Shown: positions 1-12,183 of the stretch, in pieces | How positions within the stretch are numbered: position 1 is the first letter of the stretch | How the letters are laid out: each line of letters begins with the position of its first letter | Assembly (NCBI GenBank): GCA_020543525.1 | Contig: JAHYIO010000031.1 | Coordinates: 2,108,001-2,172,000 of the forward strand | DNA: 64,000 nt | Reading direction: 5' to 3' | Origin: Coriolopsis trogii | Lineage: Eukaryota > Basidiomycota > Agaricomycetes > Polyporales > Polyporaceae | Notes under the pieces: generated by a model | The model's input: the letters and a program-made list of their open reading frames with translations, nothing else | The model's database searches: none | Told to the model about the DNA's origin: nothing | Made by a program: the position numbers and the translations under genes

Positions 1-780
1 GAGCCATGCGTCGCATTCGGAAGGACGGAGTGCTGAGAGAGAGAGAAGATCTTCGACCGAGGGACTGATATCCAATTCTTCCAGGTTTTCGGAGGGCGCT
101 GGCATGTTCATGCTTGTTCAGTTGCAACTTGCTGGAATACGGTTCGCTGTGCTATGTTCAGTCCGCGACTCTGACGAGTTCTCCATGATATTCACCGTTA
201 TTGGACTTGTTGAGGCGAGGGGGTAGTAACGTGTCAAATAGCGCTGTACGTCTAACACCCGCGGCCGTGCTCGTCATCAATCTCATGCGAGTCATCAGGC
301 GCTGAGCCTACCTCCGACGTTGACTTCAAGTTCCTGCAACCGTCATGTCGTCCACTGCCGCATCTGCAACGACCTGCATCGCAAAAGCCTGATATACGCA
401 AGTTTGACGCCTCCAAGCAGTTAAGGCTAAGAGCATCTGCGTCGTTTGCTCAAATAGTGAGGCTGCCTCAAGATTTGGCGGCTCTCGCCTGGTCTCTCAT
501 CAGTTTGTGGGGCGTGTTTGGGCTCTTCTGGACGCGCTGAACTCGACTGGAAACCAGCGCAAGACATGGCGTTCCGCGCTGTGGGAGCAGAACTTGGTGA
601 GTTTACTGACCAATTTTTTGCCCGCAGGGTTCTCTCCACCTGCATCGTATATCCCTAGCTGCATCGGCTGGGACATCACAACCGACATCGTAGCACCCAT
701 GTCCCCTCATCCCCGCTATATGTTTGGCCCACTCCCAACACTCGTCGAACCGTCAATCCTTTTGTAGGGCTGAAAGATGC
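1..780. other. No supported gene
   Basis: No reading frame here shows recognisable family features. It lies upstream of the decayed FunK1 gene, and the stretch from about 735 in frame with residues N-P-F-V-G-L-K could be a remnant of an earlier FunK1 exon, but I could not build a spliced model. A short GA-repeat lies at about 38-47. Confidence 0.4.
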
Positions 781-787
781 TATAGAT

Positions 788-3249
788 ATGTTGACAAAGC
801 TTCTCTCAGAGACATTCGTGAGTATTGTGGAAACTGTGCACTGCGCGCTGGTTAGACTTATTGATTACAAGCAGAAATCGATCATTCATGAGCATAATCT
901 TGCTCCAGGACTGGAAACGTGCCTGTGTGGTGATAGGCCGGATTCGGAGACCGCCGCCGCCGACGGGCAGACGATTGACGCTGCGCTGTTCCGCAAGGAG
1001 GTCGCTCCTGAAGATGGCAGACCCAACTGGGCGGACCAGCTCATTGCATTTGGATTCATGGATCACGACACATTCCATGGCCCATCCGAGGACAGTGAGA
1101 CCGGAGTTTACCCCACGGAAGCAGAGGGGTTCATGAAGTTGGGAGAACAAATCATCACCTACGCGGAGCTAATTTTCTCCACGTCGCTCTTTTCATGTTG
1201 TGGTCTTTGGTCGCCAATTCCGCTTCATCCGGTGGGACAGGTCAGGATCTATCGTAACCAAGGCCCTCGACTACTACGAAGAGTGGGAGTTCTTCTGCGT
1301 TGTCCTCGAACGAATCTCTGCTTCTTCTGATGAACAGCTCGGTCTAGACCCTACCGCCTCACGTGTGCGCCCAGGTGATGAACATTCAAAGATCATGGAG
1401 GACGCTGCGAAGCCTCAGTTCAGCGATGTTGACCATGAGGAGCGTATTCTACCCGAGGACGCGGCGCCCAAAGCCTCTTTCACTTTCGCGTACGTGCGCA
1501 AATTGTTTGCGAATAGCCTCCAAAATTGGTGGCCTAGGTACTGCGTCGAGGTCTCGTGCAGCGATGGACCCCCTCGCAAGTTCCTCATCTGCAAACCTGT
1601 CTTCCGTGCTAAGGGCATGGCAGGAAGAGGGACTCGTGGTTACATTGCGTTCGATCTCTTGACAGGCCGCTTCGTCTTGTCCAAGGATGCCTGGCGCGCC
1701 CACTACATCCTACTTGATAAGGAAGGGGACGTGCTCGCACTTCTTCGCGACGCTGGGGTCATCAACATCCCCACACTTGTTTGCCACGGCGATATCGGTG
1801 ATCAAGAAACATTTACCTCGCTTTGGTGGGAACGCAAGAACCCGCCGACCCTGAACACCGTGATGTCTATGTCTACCCCAACATCATTCACCCTTCACTC
1901 TTCATCGTCCACTCACGCGTCCTCCGCATACTGGTAGATGAACCAACGCAAGCCTCCTGATGACGATCGCGATGACGTCGCCGACGCACCTCTACCAGGC
2001 AGAATCGAGGGCTGCGACACGAACACCGCTTCCGGTACCAACCAGTGTCCCCTCCGACTGCACAAGCATTATCGTCTGTGGAGGAGGAGGTAACGATGCG
2101 ACTCAGCGGGTTCAAGAATGGACGACAGCTCATAGCCCTTGTGTACGACTGCGTAGTTGGTGAGTTCGTTTCGATTCTCTTGAAGCTAGAGCGTCGCTGA
2201 AAGTGATCCTACTCTAGCATACGAGCAGGCTGCGACTCTCCCGAAGCCTGTAATCCTCCATCGGGATGTCAGCGGATCCAATGTCTTGAGTTACCCGAGA
2301 ATCGTCTTCAAACCGGAACATGGTATCCATGTCTTGGTATGGACGGGGCTTCTTGCTGACTGTGAGATGTCGAAGCCTATCGGCGAGGTGCACGCTACCC
2401 CGCGACCGCGCCAGCCCGAGAGAACGCTGTACTTCACCCCCCGTCATGATGAAGCTTGATCTTTCTTTGCAGGGAACATGGCAGTTCATGTCCGTCGCTC
2501 TGCTTTCGCGACCCAACCCCGTCGAGAGAAGCGACGAGCTCGAAGGATTGCTCCTCGTCCGTTACCTCCGGTCCAACTGCGACCGCAACAGTGTAGCCAA
2601 CTACATCGACGAATTCTTCGACACCTTCGGATATGGGGACTTGGTTCTGCGGGCGACGAAGTCTCAGGCGATCATCTCGGGCAGACTGTAAGTCAAGGGT
2701 ACCTCAGTCAACCTCAGGTTCTATGGACCAATGGACGACTTGTTCGAAGACCTGCTGTCCTGGTTTAGCTCTCGTCATGCCGTCGAGGAGTACGAACGTG
2801 ATCTTTGGGCGCGAAAAGCTGAAGGTGCCAAGGCACTCCTGCAGAAGGGCGTACCTAAACCCACTCTTTCCGTCACCGACCTCATCACCGCTCACGGGGT
2901 GCCGCAGGCGGACTCGGAGAAGGGCAGGCCTCGGGCGCGGCGCGAACCACCGACTGATAAACAGCTAGATCTTGCGGCCAGTGTGCTCACCCATACGGCC
3001 GTCTTGGAGCTCCTAGTGGACATCATCGCCGACCCAGGCTGGCGGATGGACGAGAAGGTGGGCGATGGTGTTCCGGTCATGGGGAAGTTCAAGAACAAGT
3101 TCGCACCGGTGGGGGCGTCGGCGACTGGCAGCAAGCGAGCAAAGCACAACCGATTCGAGGGTGTGGCGTCCTTACCACTCGCACCGCAAGACTTTCCTGC
3201 ATCGGTTACTCCTCCGCGTCCGGTGGCGAGGACAATGTACGGCAGGTAA
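788..3249 (+). pseudogene. FunK1 fungal-type protein kinase, frame-disrupted
   Basis: FunK1 kinases are an expanded mushroom family of eukaryotic-like protein kinases of unknown substrate. Family-typical segments appear in order on the + strand: an ADGQTIDAALF segment near 960, ITYAEL near 1155, HVVVFGRQFRFIRWDRSG near 1194, the catalytic HRDVSGSN near 2257, a DFG-equivalent LLADCEMSKPI near 2350, GTWQFMSVALL near 2473 and a C-terminal tail to the stop at 3249. They are not in one spliceable frame. The frame shifts inside the T-run at 1173-1176 and again near 1845, a stop follows near 1953, and the intron expected at 2427-2472 begins CTGTAC instead of GT. Introns at 2160-2217 and a very short one at 2688-2717 look intact. 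Neighbouring genes have clean frames, so decay is likelier than sequencing error. The 5' end is uncertain. Confidence 0.7.
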
Positions 3250-3824
3250 AGTGGACGGGTTTACTGGACTCGCCAAGTCTATATTGTACAGTATGCGTCG
3301 TATGCTTTGGCTTCTGTAGTATGATTATAGTAGTCGAATTTTTGTATTCACGGTGCACTTATAAGCCTTCATTGATAGGTTTGGCTGCCTCCGGCTCCAG
3401 CGCACTACACCGACCTTGCCTACCTCCGAACTCTCCCTCCTCCCTCGCGGGAGGCTCGAAACTCCGCATACGTTGAGTGCTCCACACCCGCTTCCCCACT
3501 TCCCGGTTCTCCGAGTCATGACACAGCTTCGAATTGCGTCCACTATCCATATCCAGTCCAAACGCTCATACATCCTTACAGCTGCGTCGCACTTAGATAG
3601 CGCACCTCAGGCCTCAAGCCCAGGGTCGCGCGAAAGAGCGGGAGTGGACATGAGGCCAGATCGCGTGCCCGCACAGAGCGATACAGTACAGCCATGCTGA
3701 CTGCCGCTATAGTTTGGACAGGGCGATGGGAGTGATAAAGATGCTGTTCATTGACGATACTGTACAATTGAACGAGTCAACGAGCAAGGGTATATAGTCA
3801 TACGAAGCAGTCCAGTCGCACGAA
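3250..3824. other. Intergenic, nothing seen
   Basis: This convergent spacer lies between the FunK1 remnant and the F-box-like gene. I see no supported coding sequence, RNA gene or repeat in it. Confidence 0.5.
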
Positions 3825-4751
3825 CTACTGCTTGGCAAGCCGCGATCGCACGATCGACTCCGCGCCATCCCAAACGCTCTGTCCCCCACGTACCGCATCC
3901 TCCCACTGGCGAGCAGCCGACGACGGCGCATGCTCCGCAACGACGCGGCGTGCGTCCCCACCCACAGACGCAGCCGTGTCGTTCAAGACCTTGACAGTCT
4001 GTTCGGCAAAGGACATGTCCTTCTTGACGCCGACGACCTGGATGAGGACAAGTTGCAGCTCAGGCAGCGCATCCTCGTTGTTCGGTGATGGGAACAGGCG
4101 CGCGAGGTGAGGGATGATGTCCGTAGGCGATGAAGATCCAGACGGGCGGTAGACCACCGCGAGGTGCGTGAGGGAAGGTAGGGCTTTCAGTCGCGCCCAG
4201 CCCGACGACTCCTGCCCGGCCCCATCGCCGAAGGCGAAAGGCGAGTCCGGACGACTGCTGTCGAATGAGGCAAGATGTATGCGCAGATGCGTGACCGTCT
4301 GGCCGACCAGGGACTCGTCCCACCCGTCGCGACACGCTATGCCGAGCAGATGTTGCTCGCGTGGCTGCGTGAGGGCCTGCAAGGCGGTGGGACCTTGGGA
4401 GTGCTTGTAGACGGGGAGGGAGAATCCGCACGCGAGACTCTGCACCCCAGCACACGCGGTGATGACCTTGTCAATGCTTTGCACGGGCCCGACGGTGAAG
4501 ATGCCGAGGTTGTGCACGCGCGTGCGGACGAACTCCGCGGGCTTGTTGGCGATAGCGGTTAGGAAGGCGCGTAGCGAACGCGCGGAGGAGAGGACGACAG
4601 TGTTGTAGAGTATGGGGTCTGCCCAGTGTCGTACAGCAGACGAGACGAGGGTGAGGTTACGTGCGGTGGCGCGGTCTGAGTGGGCTGCATGCTCGAGGAT
4701 GTCGCGGACGAGCTCCACGGGTAGGTTGGCGAAGACAAAGGATGTGTCCAT
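3825..4751 (-). CDS. F-box-like protein
   Basis: This is a single uninterrupted exon of 308 codons from an ATG at 4751 to a TAG at 3825. The N-terminus, residues about 8-45, reads like an F-box: the LPVELVRDILEHA core followed by an L-x-L-V-S-x-x-V-R-x-W-A-D-P-I-L-Y segment, typical of mushroom F-box proteins that recruit targets to SCF ubiquitin ligases. The rest has scattered leucine-rich stretches (for example THLRIHL, SLTHLAVVYR) but no regular repeat I can delimit, so the target is unknown. Many agaricomycete F-box-like genes are young and lineage-specific, and an intron-free gene fits that. Family assignment rests on the N-terminal motif only. Confidence 0.72.
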   Translation of the reverse strand: MDTSFVFANLPVELVRDILEHAAHSDRATARNLTLVSSAVRHWADPILYNTVVLSSARSLRAFLTAIANKPAEFVRTRVHNLGIFTVGPVQSIDKVITACAGVQSLACGFSLPVYKHSQGPTALQALTQPREQHLLGIACRDGWDESLVGQTVTHLRIHLASFDSSRPDSPFAFGDGAGQESSGWARLKALPSLTHLAVVYRPSGSSSPTDIIPHLARLFPSPNNEDALPELQLVLIQVVGVKKDMSFAEQTVKVLNDTAASVGGDARRVVAEHAPSSAARQWEDAVRGGQSVWDGAESIVRSRLAKQ

Positions 4752-5673
4752 TATTCAGGGTATGTTCACGATTGTTCTGGTGTTATCTGAGCCCAGGAAG
4801 AGCCGTCGAGAATAACAACTGGGTATGAGATGCGATATTGGTTGAGGGTATCGACGAACGTGTCCGCTGCTGAGAGGTGATATGCGCGAAGAGAGAAACG
4901 GGAACGTACGGAGATGGGGGCTGTTTATACATCCGGCATGAGTGGCAATGTGGAACCGTTGCGCAAGATTTCATGTGGCAAGCGGTGGTGGAGTGCCTTC
5001 CAGACACTTTTGGGGTGCTCGGCATGAGCGGGCGAAGCATCGTCAGTGTTCGCATAGATAAAGTTCGTTCTGCACTCCTTGTACGGCGGAGAGGAGTTCG
5101 GACTTGCCAGCAAATAGAGAGGGACGAGAGCAGCTAGAGAGGGAGATGGACGATGAGGAAAGAGAGGAGATCACCAGCCAGCGACATAAATCCGGCGTCG
5201 AGGTCGAGGTCAACGTCGAGCTCAGCGAGCCAAGCGATGACGTCGGGCGTATCTGTCTAGGCGCCCGTGATGGTTTCTGACCACCGCCCGCCGGATTAGG
5301 AAGGTGTCTTCAAGAGGAATCGCAGACGATCACTCCCCCGTTTCCAGTGGCCGACGCCGCAGTCAGAAACCTAAGGCGCCTTTACGTAGCATCGCGCAGT
5401 CCAGGTAATACGCATTGTCGTCATTTGGGTTCAGCGATCGACCACAAGTATACTGTAGTCTCCGGCCATATAACCCGGTAATCCACTTTGAAGTTCGTAT
5501 ACAATTGCCGACCAATAGGTCATAGTATGGCTACACGCAAATAACAATACCACATGCTAGCTCTTGTACGTGTCCCGCAACAACATGGGAGCAAGTTTCC
5601 CCACCCCCTGATCCTCGCTCCCCTGTCCTGGAATACCGGTGTCTTCTCATGTCTTCCTCCTCGTCTTCCTCAC
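4752..5673. other. Intergenic, probable promoter of the F-box gene
   Basis: About 0.9 kb between two minus-strand genes. It should hold the F-box gene promoter and the 3' UTR of the GLTSCR1-domain gene. No coding sequence or repeat is supported. Confidence 0.45.
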
Positions 5674-7590
5674 TCAAGTCGCAGCGGCCGATGTAGGGGA
5701 AGTCGACCCAGACGAAGTCGAAGACCCCGGAGGGACTTCACCCGAGCCCGAGGAAGCAGCAGACGTCGCGGTCAGACCAGCCTGACTGGCTGAAGCAGCA
5801 GCCCCGTTAGAGCCGTTCGCGCTTCCGGCGTTCCTCGCGGTAGCTACGCTTATGGACCCATCCACGTTCACGCCCGTTGACGTCAACGCGTTCAGGATCA
5901 GCACGAGCCCGCTCATCTGCGCAGACTGCAACATCGACAGGTTAATCTCCAGGCTCAACATGTTCCCGTTCGTCGACTTGATCACCGCTGGCGGCTGCGG
6001 CTGACCGGCTGGAGGGAGCGAGGCTGCCGGCACAGGGACGATCCCCAACGACCCCAATGCGGGCAGCGAGCTGACTGGGAGCTGAACTGGGATCGCCGTG
6101 CTGCTGATAGCGGAAGAAACTTGAGCTTGTTGAACTTGCGCCGACGCCGACGACGTCGGCGTAGCAGAGGCTGCAGCCACTGGAGGATTGTATGTCGTCG
6201 TCGGCGTAGCTGGCGTCTGAGGGGCGGTGCTACCATAGGGGGTAGATGGCGTGTATGCGCTGTAGGGATTGTACGTGTACTGCGTGGAGGGGTATTGTGA
6301 ATAGGTATAAGAATATGGGGGTCGATACGGGGGCATGAATGTGGCAGTCGTCGGTGTCGAAGTCGTCGAGGATGAGTAGTAGTTGGTACCAGTGCTCGTG
6401 CTTGTACGTATAGTCGGTGCTGGCTTGGGTGCTGGAGCTGGGGGAGGGGCAGCTGCACGCTTTTCGCGTTCAATCTTGTCTAATTCTGCACGAGCAGACC
6501 GCAATTCCGTGTTCAACGCAGAGTTCTCGGCACGCTCCGCTTCTAGGACTGCTTGTGCGAGCACATATCCCTGATCGTCGGGAGACGTTCTCTGAATAGC
6601 ACAACATCTCAGTACGGCCATCGCAGGAAGTTGGAGAACCATGACAAACCTTCCCTGGCCCTACTCGCGCCTTCCTGAACCGTCGTTCCAGGTCTCTTCG
6701 CCTCCTCCAACAGTCTAGTGCAAATTTTGTATCTGAAGCAGAAAGACATGATGCTCCGCAGCTTCCTCATGCACAAATTTGGAACATACCAGCAATCTCT
6801 TCCTTGAGCAAGTCTTCCTCGGTCGCTTTTCGTTTTCCCTTGAGGGACGTACGGAGAGAGCCACACTGAAGCAAGACATCCAGATCTTCCTGCGGCTGCT
6901 GAAAGACATGGAACGGCAGCAGACGCTTCACCGCATCCAATTCGTCTTCGAACGGTTCATCCACATCAGGGAACAGCGCCGCACGTTGATCCTCCGCAAG
7001 TCTCGCAGCGATCCTACAGTGGACGTAGGCGGCAAGGGAGTGCACACGGAATGCAACGAAGAAGAGAAAAAAATCACAATCAGCACTACGTCACTCCACT
7101 CCTGAAGCAAAATCGCAACACACCTAGCGGCAGTCTGCACCATCGCCTCCTCCTCGTCCTCCTCCCTCCCATGTTTCCTGCTCAACGCAAGCGTCCTCGC
7201 CTTCACTTTTTCTAGATCGGCAGCGACGCTCTCCTTCGGTACTCGGCCCCTCCCAGGTGGCTGCGGGGGCACCTCGCTCATCCCTCTCCCGCTCACGCTT
7301 CCCGCCACATCCACACTCATCTCCCTCCCATCGATCGGCGTGCCCGTCGCCCCAGAGGCAGATACAGACCGCATACGCGGAGTCGGAGGGGCCGTCATCG
7401 AAGGTGTGCCCGCCGCCGTCATCGCGGGTGTCGCACTTGTCGGGGTGGCCGGTCCACGTCCATTAGTCGCAGAAGGGGGCTCGGACGCATCCTGGACGCG
7501 GCGGAGCTGCGTCGAGATCGCCGGGGGCTGCTTAGAGTGGATAGGGAAGGAGGAGAACGCATGTGAGCTGGGGCCTGCGATGCTCGACAT
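5674..7590 (-). CDS. GLTSCR1/BICRA-domain protein
   Basis: Exons 7590-7124, 7013-6790, 6732-6650 and 6591-5674 join in frame to 563 codons plus stop. The domain lies at about residues 155-258: DQRAALFPDVDEPF, then AVKRLLPFHVFQ, then after an intron DTKFALDCWRRRRDLERRF. This matches the conserved region of GLTSCR1/BICRA proteins, which in animals are subunits of the non-canonical BAF remodelling complex, where the equivalent core reads RLLPYHVYQ. A coiled-coil segment with many E and A residues follows. The long C-terminal half is low complexity, rich in T, S, P, Y and A with YxPY-type repeats, and a short hydrophobic patch near residue 490. The N-terminal 120 residues are disordered (S/P/T-rich). 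A SWI/SNF-type nuclear role is inferred from the domain. Confidence 0.75.
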
Positions 7591-7901
7591 CCCTCTTGCC
7601 TCAGCGGTTTTGTTTGTTTTGTCGCGTTGACGCTGTCACGCTTGCTTGCCTTCGCAGCGCGTGATGGGAAAGCGTGACAATAATCACGGGATACAAAGTC
7701 ACACAGAGGCGGCGTGACAGATGGTTTAGGGCCGGCTCTGGCGGTTCAACACACGTACCACATACTTATATAGGCTGTAGCTCACAAGAGGACTTGGCAA
7801 GGAACGCCTGAACAGAGGTGACAGGCATAGATTGGCATACAACATCCGTGATTCCCCTTTTACGTCCAAAGATACAGCGGGGCAACAGTGAAGAGAGTTT
7901 C

Positions 7902-10510
7902 TCAGGCAGCGACGCCCTCAGAAGTCGACCTCGCCTGGTGACTCCGGAAGTGTCGTCTGATGAGCTCGTTCGCCTGATTGACCTCCTCCGCATTGCTCGT
8001 AGCGACGAGATCCAGATATTTTCGGGCGAGAGCCAGGTCTCCGCCGCCGTGCTGAATATGGAAGCGGGCAACGTACACAGCTGACTTCGACCACTCGGGA
8101 ACGGGCTTCTCTGTACAACAGAATCGTTAGCGAAGACTTCTCGGTACGTTCAAGGCAAAATGGCCCTCGAGGGGAGACATCCATGCACAGCACCCTTGCT
8201 CCAGGCTTTCAAGACCACCGAAGAGAAGGATGAGAACGGGAGGGAATACGTACGGGCAGCTCGACAGACTTCAACAATGCGCCTATGATAGGCCGCGGCC
8301 TCGGCATACTCCTCGAGGTCGTCGTGCAGCTTCGCGAGCTTCAGATGGATGACAGTTTCTTGTGGGTCCGCGCCTATTAGAGCGCGCCGCAGGCACTCAA
8401 TGGCTTCCCGTAGCCTGTCATGGGGGTTCAGTCCACCGTGAATCACGGACAAGGGGATAAGGGAGCCCGCAAGCACAGCAGCGGAAATAATGCGCACGCA
8501 ACGCTCTCGCAGTTTTCTACTCACCTTCCCATTTCTTCGTAACACATTCCCTGGGCTTGCCATATCCGCACATCGTACGGCCTGACGAAAGAAGGCCTCA
8601 ATTCCTTCTAGCGATACGCTGCATCAGAGAGAAGCACTGACCGTAGTGCGGTGGCATGCTGGTAGTAGTACAAAGCGTATTGGTGCATACTGAGCAACTC
8701 ATAAGCTTGCGCGAGACCGTACCAGGCCCTGTAGTCTTTTCTGTTGACGTCTGGGTTGCCGACGCCATGATGGGCCTGTCAGCACTCATCTGTGTGATCC
8801 CTGTTGCATTGGTAGGAGAGCACTGACCCACAGCCTTCCGGTAGGCTTCAATAGCAGCATGGGAGTTCTTCATCTCCACATACTCGTGACCCATGAGTGT
8901 CCACGCTGCCAGGTAAGTCCGATCGAGCTGCGTTGCGCGCCTGAAGTATTTGACGGCCTTCTCATGCTCTGCCCGCAACGAGTAATAGTTTCCTGGTGGA
9001 AGGGACGGGGACATTCGAATAGTAAGTTCTTCCCTCCGACAATTGCCGACCATTGCTCACCAATGATGCAACATATCTCCGGTCGGTCCTTGTCGATGGC
9101 CAGATAATCGTGTGCGAGCTTGGAAAGCGCAGTAGTGTTCTCAGTCACGTACAAGACGTTCGATAGAATGTCGATATCGTCCACACGGTAAGGGTCGATT
9201 TCGAGTATCTTCCGGAACTGGCTTTCTGCTGCACTAAAGTCTGATAAATGTTCGGTTAGCGGATCGGTATTATCGGGGAGCGTGACGAATTGTTGTCCGA
9301 ACCATGAAGGTAATAGAGAACATTGCCTCGAAGAGCCATTATCCACATGCTGCGGGGGAAGAAGTCCTCGCTCAACAGCCTGTCGCACAAAGCCAATTCA
9401 TTGTCCGTAGGGCTGTTCAGACTGTTCAAGGTTTTGACTTGGAACATCAATACCAATGGGTGGCTGGCATGTATCGGGAGCAATGGTAGTAGAGACGACA
9501 GCTGTTGTAGAGGGTCAGTACTCCGTGCGATATCGGCGAAAGTCCATGCCCCGCTTTACCTCATCGCCGTCGCTTATACAATCACCGAGGGCCACCCAGA
9601 CCGACCAGTTCCACGGATATTGCGCGATAGAGAGGATTGCACACTCTATCGCCTCCTCACGCCTAGAAAGGCGGCAGAGAAAGAGAGCCTTTCTATAGGA
9701 CCGGTTAATAAGGCAGTGGAACTTGGAAGGGAGTCGTCCTACAAGAACAGCAGCCACGGATCCAACTCGTTCTGGACCATCTCCAACAAGTTGTGCAGTT
9801 CAGTGTTTACGGGTTCAGGCGGTTGTTCCCGAGTTTCTGGACTTGCTACTCAGTCGCTGTTTGCGCATACAGGTTGCCTCATACTCACTTTCGAGCTTGT
9901 ACCATTCCCTCTGAGCTTTCTTCTCGCTTTCCTGCGCGTACACACGTCTTGCTCAACGAACTGCGACCGATCAGGAGAAGAGTATTTACCAAGTACTGAC
10001 TGTAGACACTGAGAAACATGGCCTTCGAGCTGTGACATGGTCTCAGCCAGTGAATGACTCGAAGATATTCTTTAGCTTCTAGGAAAGTCTTTGCCATGGC
10101 TAGATAATCCGCATCTAGAGCTTCCAGCTCGGCTTCATGCTGCAGTATGTCCTCCGGTGGACCTTGCAGAGGTGGTGCGTCAGGGTGGCGTTGTTTGAAT
10201 GGGGTAGCTGACTCTCCGTGTGCGGGAGTATGTGGCGCAAAAGAGAACGATGGGCGAGGTGAGCGCGATCGCGCGGGAGTGGATGTATGGAAGCCGGGAT
10301 GTTGCACCACAGGTTCAGGTAGTCGTTTGGAGGACGGTAGTGAGCACAGCAGCTCAGCAGCCCTAACACATGCGTTATCGCAGATTCAAGTCCGTGTGAA
10401 GTAATAACTCACCACTTGGACGCGTAGCATAGACCTCTGTCTGAACAGTCGCGTACCGCATTCCGCAAAGCCTCCACCATGTCACTATCGACCTTGAAGG
10501 GTACTTCCAT
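7902..10510 (-). CDS. CDC23: Anaphase-promoting complex subunit 8 (CDC23)
   Basis: TPR scaffold subunit of the anaphase-promoting complex, the ubiquitin ligase that drives exit from mitosis. Twelve exons (10510-10413, 10362-9990, 9931-9889, 9845-9743, 9692-9560, 9501-9303, 9240-9061, 8992-8828, 8750-8642, 8581-8525, 8414-8254, 8110-7902) join in frame to 609 residues, close to the human length. The N-terminal APC8 domain includes VIHWLR and LSVYSQYL. The TPR array follows with family-typical segments: [58 protein letters not shown] and [19 protein letters not shown]. The intron at 9888-9846 is only 43 nt. The gene shares a 368-bp divergent promoter with ALG14. Confidence 0.95.
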
Positions 10511-10878
10511 CGTGTCTTACGGTACGTGTGCGCGCGTTGAGCGTGTGCACAGTATGCAGACGTTGTGGATGGTAGATGAGGTCGTTTGGATTGGTGCCAG
10601 TGGCAGGGGCAGCGGTGAAGACACAAATCGAGTACAAAGAACGCGTTTGCTGAATCGCGAGCTTTGGACGCCCGGCCCGTCCAACGCGCGTAAGTACGTC
10701 ACGGTCGTCACACCGCCCACGCCTGCAAGAGTGCCCGCTGGCGCCTGCCTTCTTACTTACTCTTTCAGCCCACGACCGTGCGGGTGCTCGGCCACGGTGG
10801 CCGTCGTACAGATTGCGGACTCCCTCGTCTGTGAACTTCCAACGAGTTGCATCAAGAAGTGCTGACCTTCAAATTGAT
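10511..10878. promoter_or_regulatory. Divergent promoter region CDC23 / ALG14
   Basis: A 368-bp spacer between two start codons pointing apart. It contains an intron-like element at 10690-10768 on the + strand (GTAAGT donor, pyrimidine-rich TTTCAG end), which could be an intron in the ALG14 5' UTR. No reading frame around it resembles a known protein. Confidence 0.4.
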
Positions 10879-11927
10879 ATGGTAGGTGACGCTGCCTATT
10901 GGTGTTAGCTTGCTCAAACGTGCGAATACGAGTTCACACTGCGGTTACCTCAGCCTGGCAGTATTAGTTATTTCAGCCTTTTCGTCGCCCTGACTGTTCC
11001 CTTCGTCGTCCTGCGCCTGTATCTCATCCTTGGCTCTCGATGGTTTGCCAAGCCTTCTCGGCGCCGAGAACCGTCAGAAACTTGCAGCTTCGCCGTCTTC
11101 CTCGGCTCAGGTCCGTGCGAGTTCCCTAGTTCGTGATCATTGACCGCTACAAGGGCTGAGTCGATTGTTTATCTAGGTGGTCATACTAGCGAGGCTCTGA
11201 GCCTCCTGTCAGCCCTGGATTTCAACCGCTATGTTCCCCGTATGTATATGATAAGCGAGGGAGACACCCTGAGCATGCAAAAGGCCATCGACCTCGAGTC
11301 GGCCAAAGTAGCAGAAGCCACCAATCCGACATCCTCGCCTGTGCGTACAGCCTCGTCTTCGGGCCTTCTCATCCCACCACTCAAGCACGGTATATTGACT
11401 GCGTAAATCAGAGCTTGCGATCAGACCCATCCTATTCGTTCGTCGTCATCCCACGGGCACGGCGAGTTCACCAGTCCCTCCTGACAGCGCCGTTTACCGC
11501 CGCACTCTCTCTCGCTGCGTCGGTCTGGTACATAACAGTCGCGCCACTGTTCTTCGGTCCGAAGGTCCCAGAGGTGCTACTTCTCAATGGGCCTGGGACG
11601 TGCTTCGTCCTCTGCATTGCAGCCTATCTCAATAGAGTGAGGAGTCTCAGCTCTTCGCATCGTGTAGCTCCGTTGACATATAGCCTCATGTTCAATCCTG
11701 AAGTTCCTCGGAGTGCAGTCACCGAGACTAATTTACATCGAATCCTTCGCCCGTGTGCGTCATCTGTCACTCTCAGGCAAGCTTCTGAGGCCACTAGTGG
11801 ACAGGTGAGCCCCATAGAACACCATCACTGCAACACACCAAGACCCACGTCCGTTAGGTTTGTCGTGCAGTGGCCCGAACTTGTGTCAGACAGGAAGAAA
11901 GACATATATCGTGGCTGGCTTGTGTAA
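10879..11927 (+). CDS. ALG14: UDP-GlcNAc transferase membrane subunit ALG14
   Basis: ALG14 anchors ALG13 to the ER membrane. Together they add the second GlcNAc to dolichol-PP-GlcNAc in N-glycan precursor synthesis. Exons 10954-11110, 11177-11340, 11412-11636, 11704-11804 and 11858-11927 are firm and yield the hallmark GSGGHTSEAL, then IPRARRVHQS, GPGTCFVLC, SPRLIYIESFARV and a C-terminal RFVVQWPEL. An N-terminal hydrophobic segment (about residues 5-25) is the membrane anchor. The start is less sure: the first exon may be only the ATG at 10879-10881, followed by an intron 10882-10953 in phase 0. That gives 239 residues, close to the yeast length. Confidence 0.9.
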
Positions 11928-12183
11928 GATACGGCGAATGTGAAATGTTGATGCATCTTATGCAATGAACTATCTCCGCCATGTGCGATGCATGCTACTA
12001 CACCGTTCTTCGCCGTGGCGCACGCGGGTCCGGACGAGTATGACAGAACCCAAATAGCAGAGCACGGATCTCGGGCGGCCATGTAACACATAGAACGTAG
12101 TACATCGAATTAGTACACTGATATATGAATACCCCAATAACAGAAGCACGCAAGACGACATAATGGGCACTGTAGATACCCTT

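Noticed and set aside
10640..10870. Possible ribosomal-protein-like fragment with VRVLG near an intron-like element before ALG14
   Set aside because: Only a few residues resemble eS28; the frame stops early and no start codon fits. It is better explained as promoter or 5' UTR sequence.
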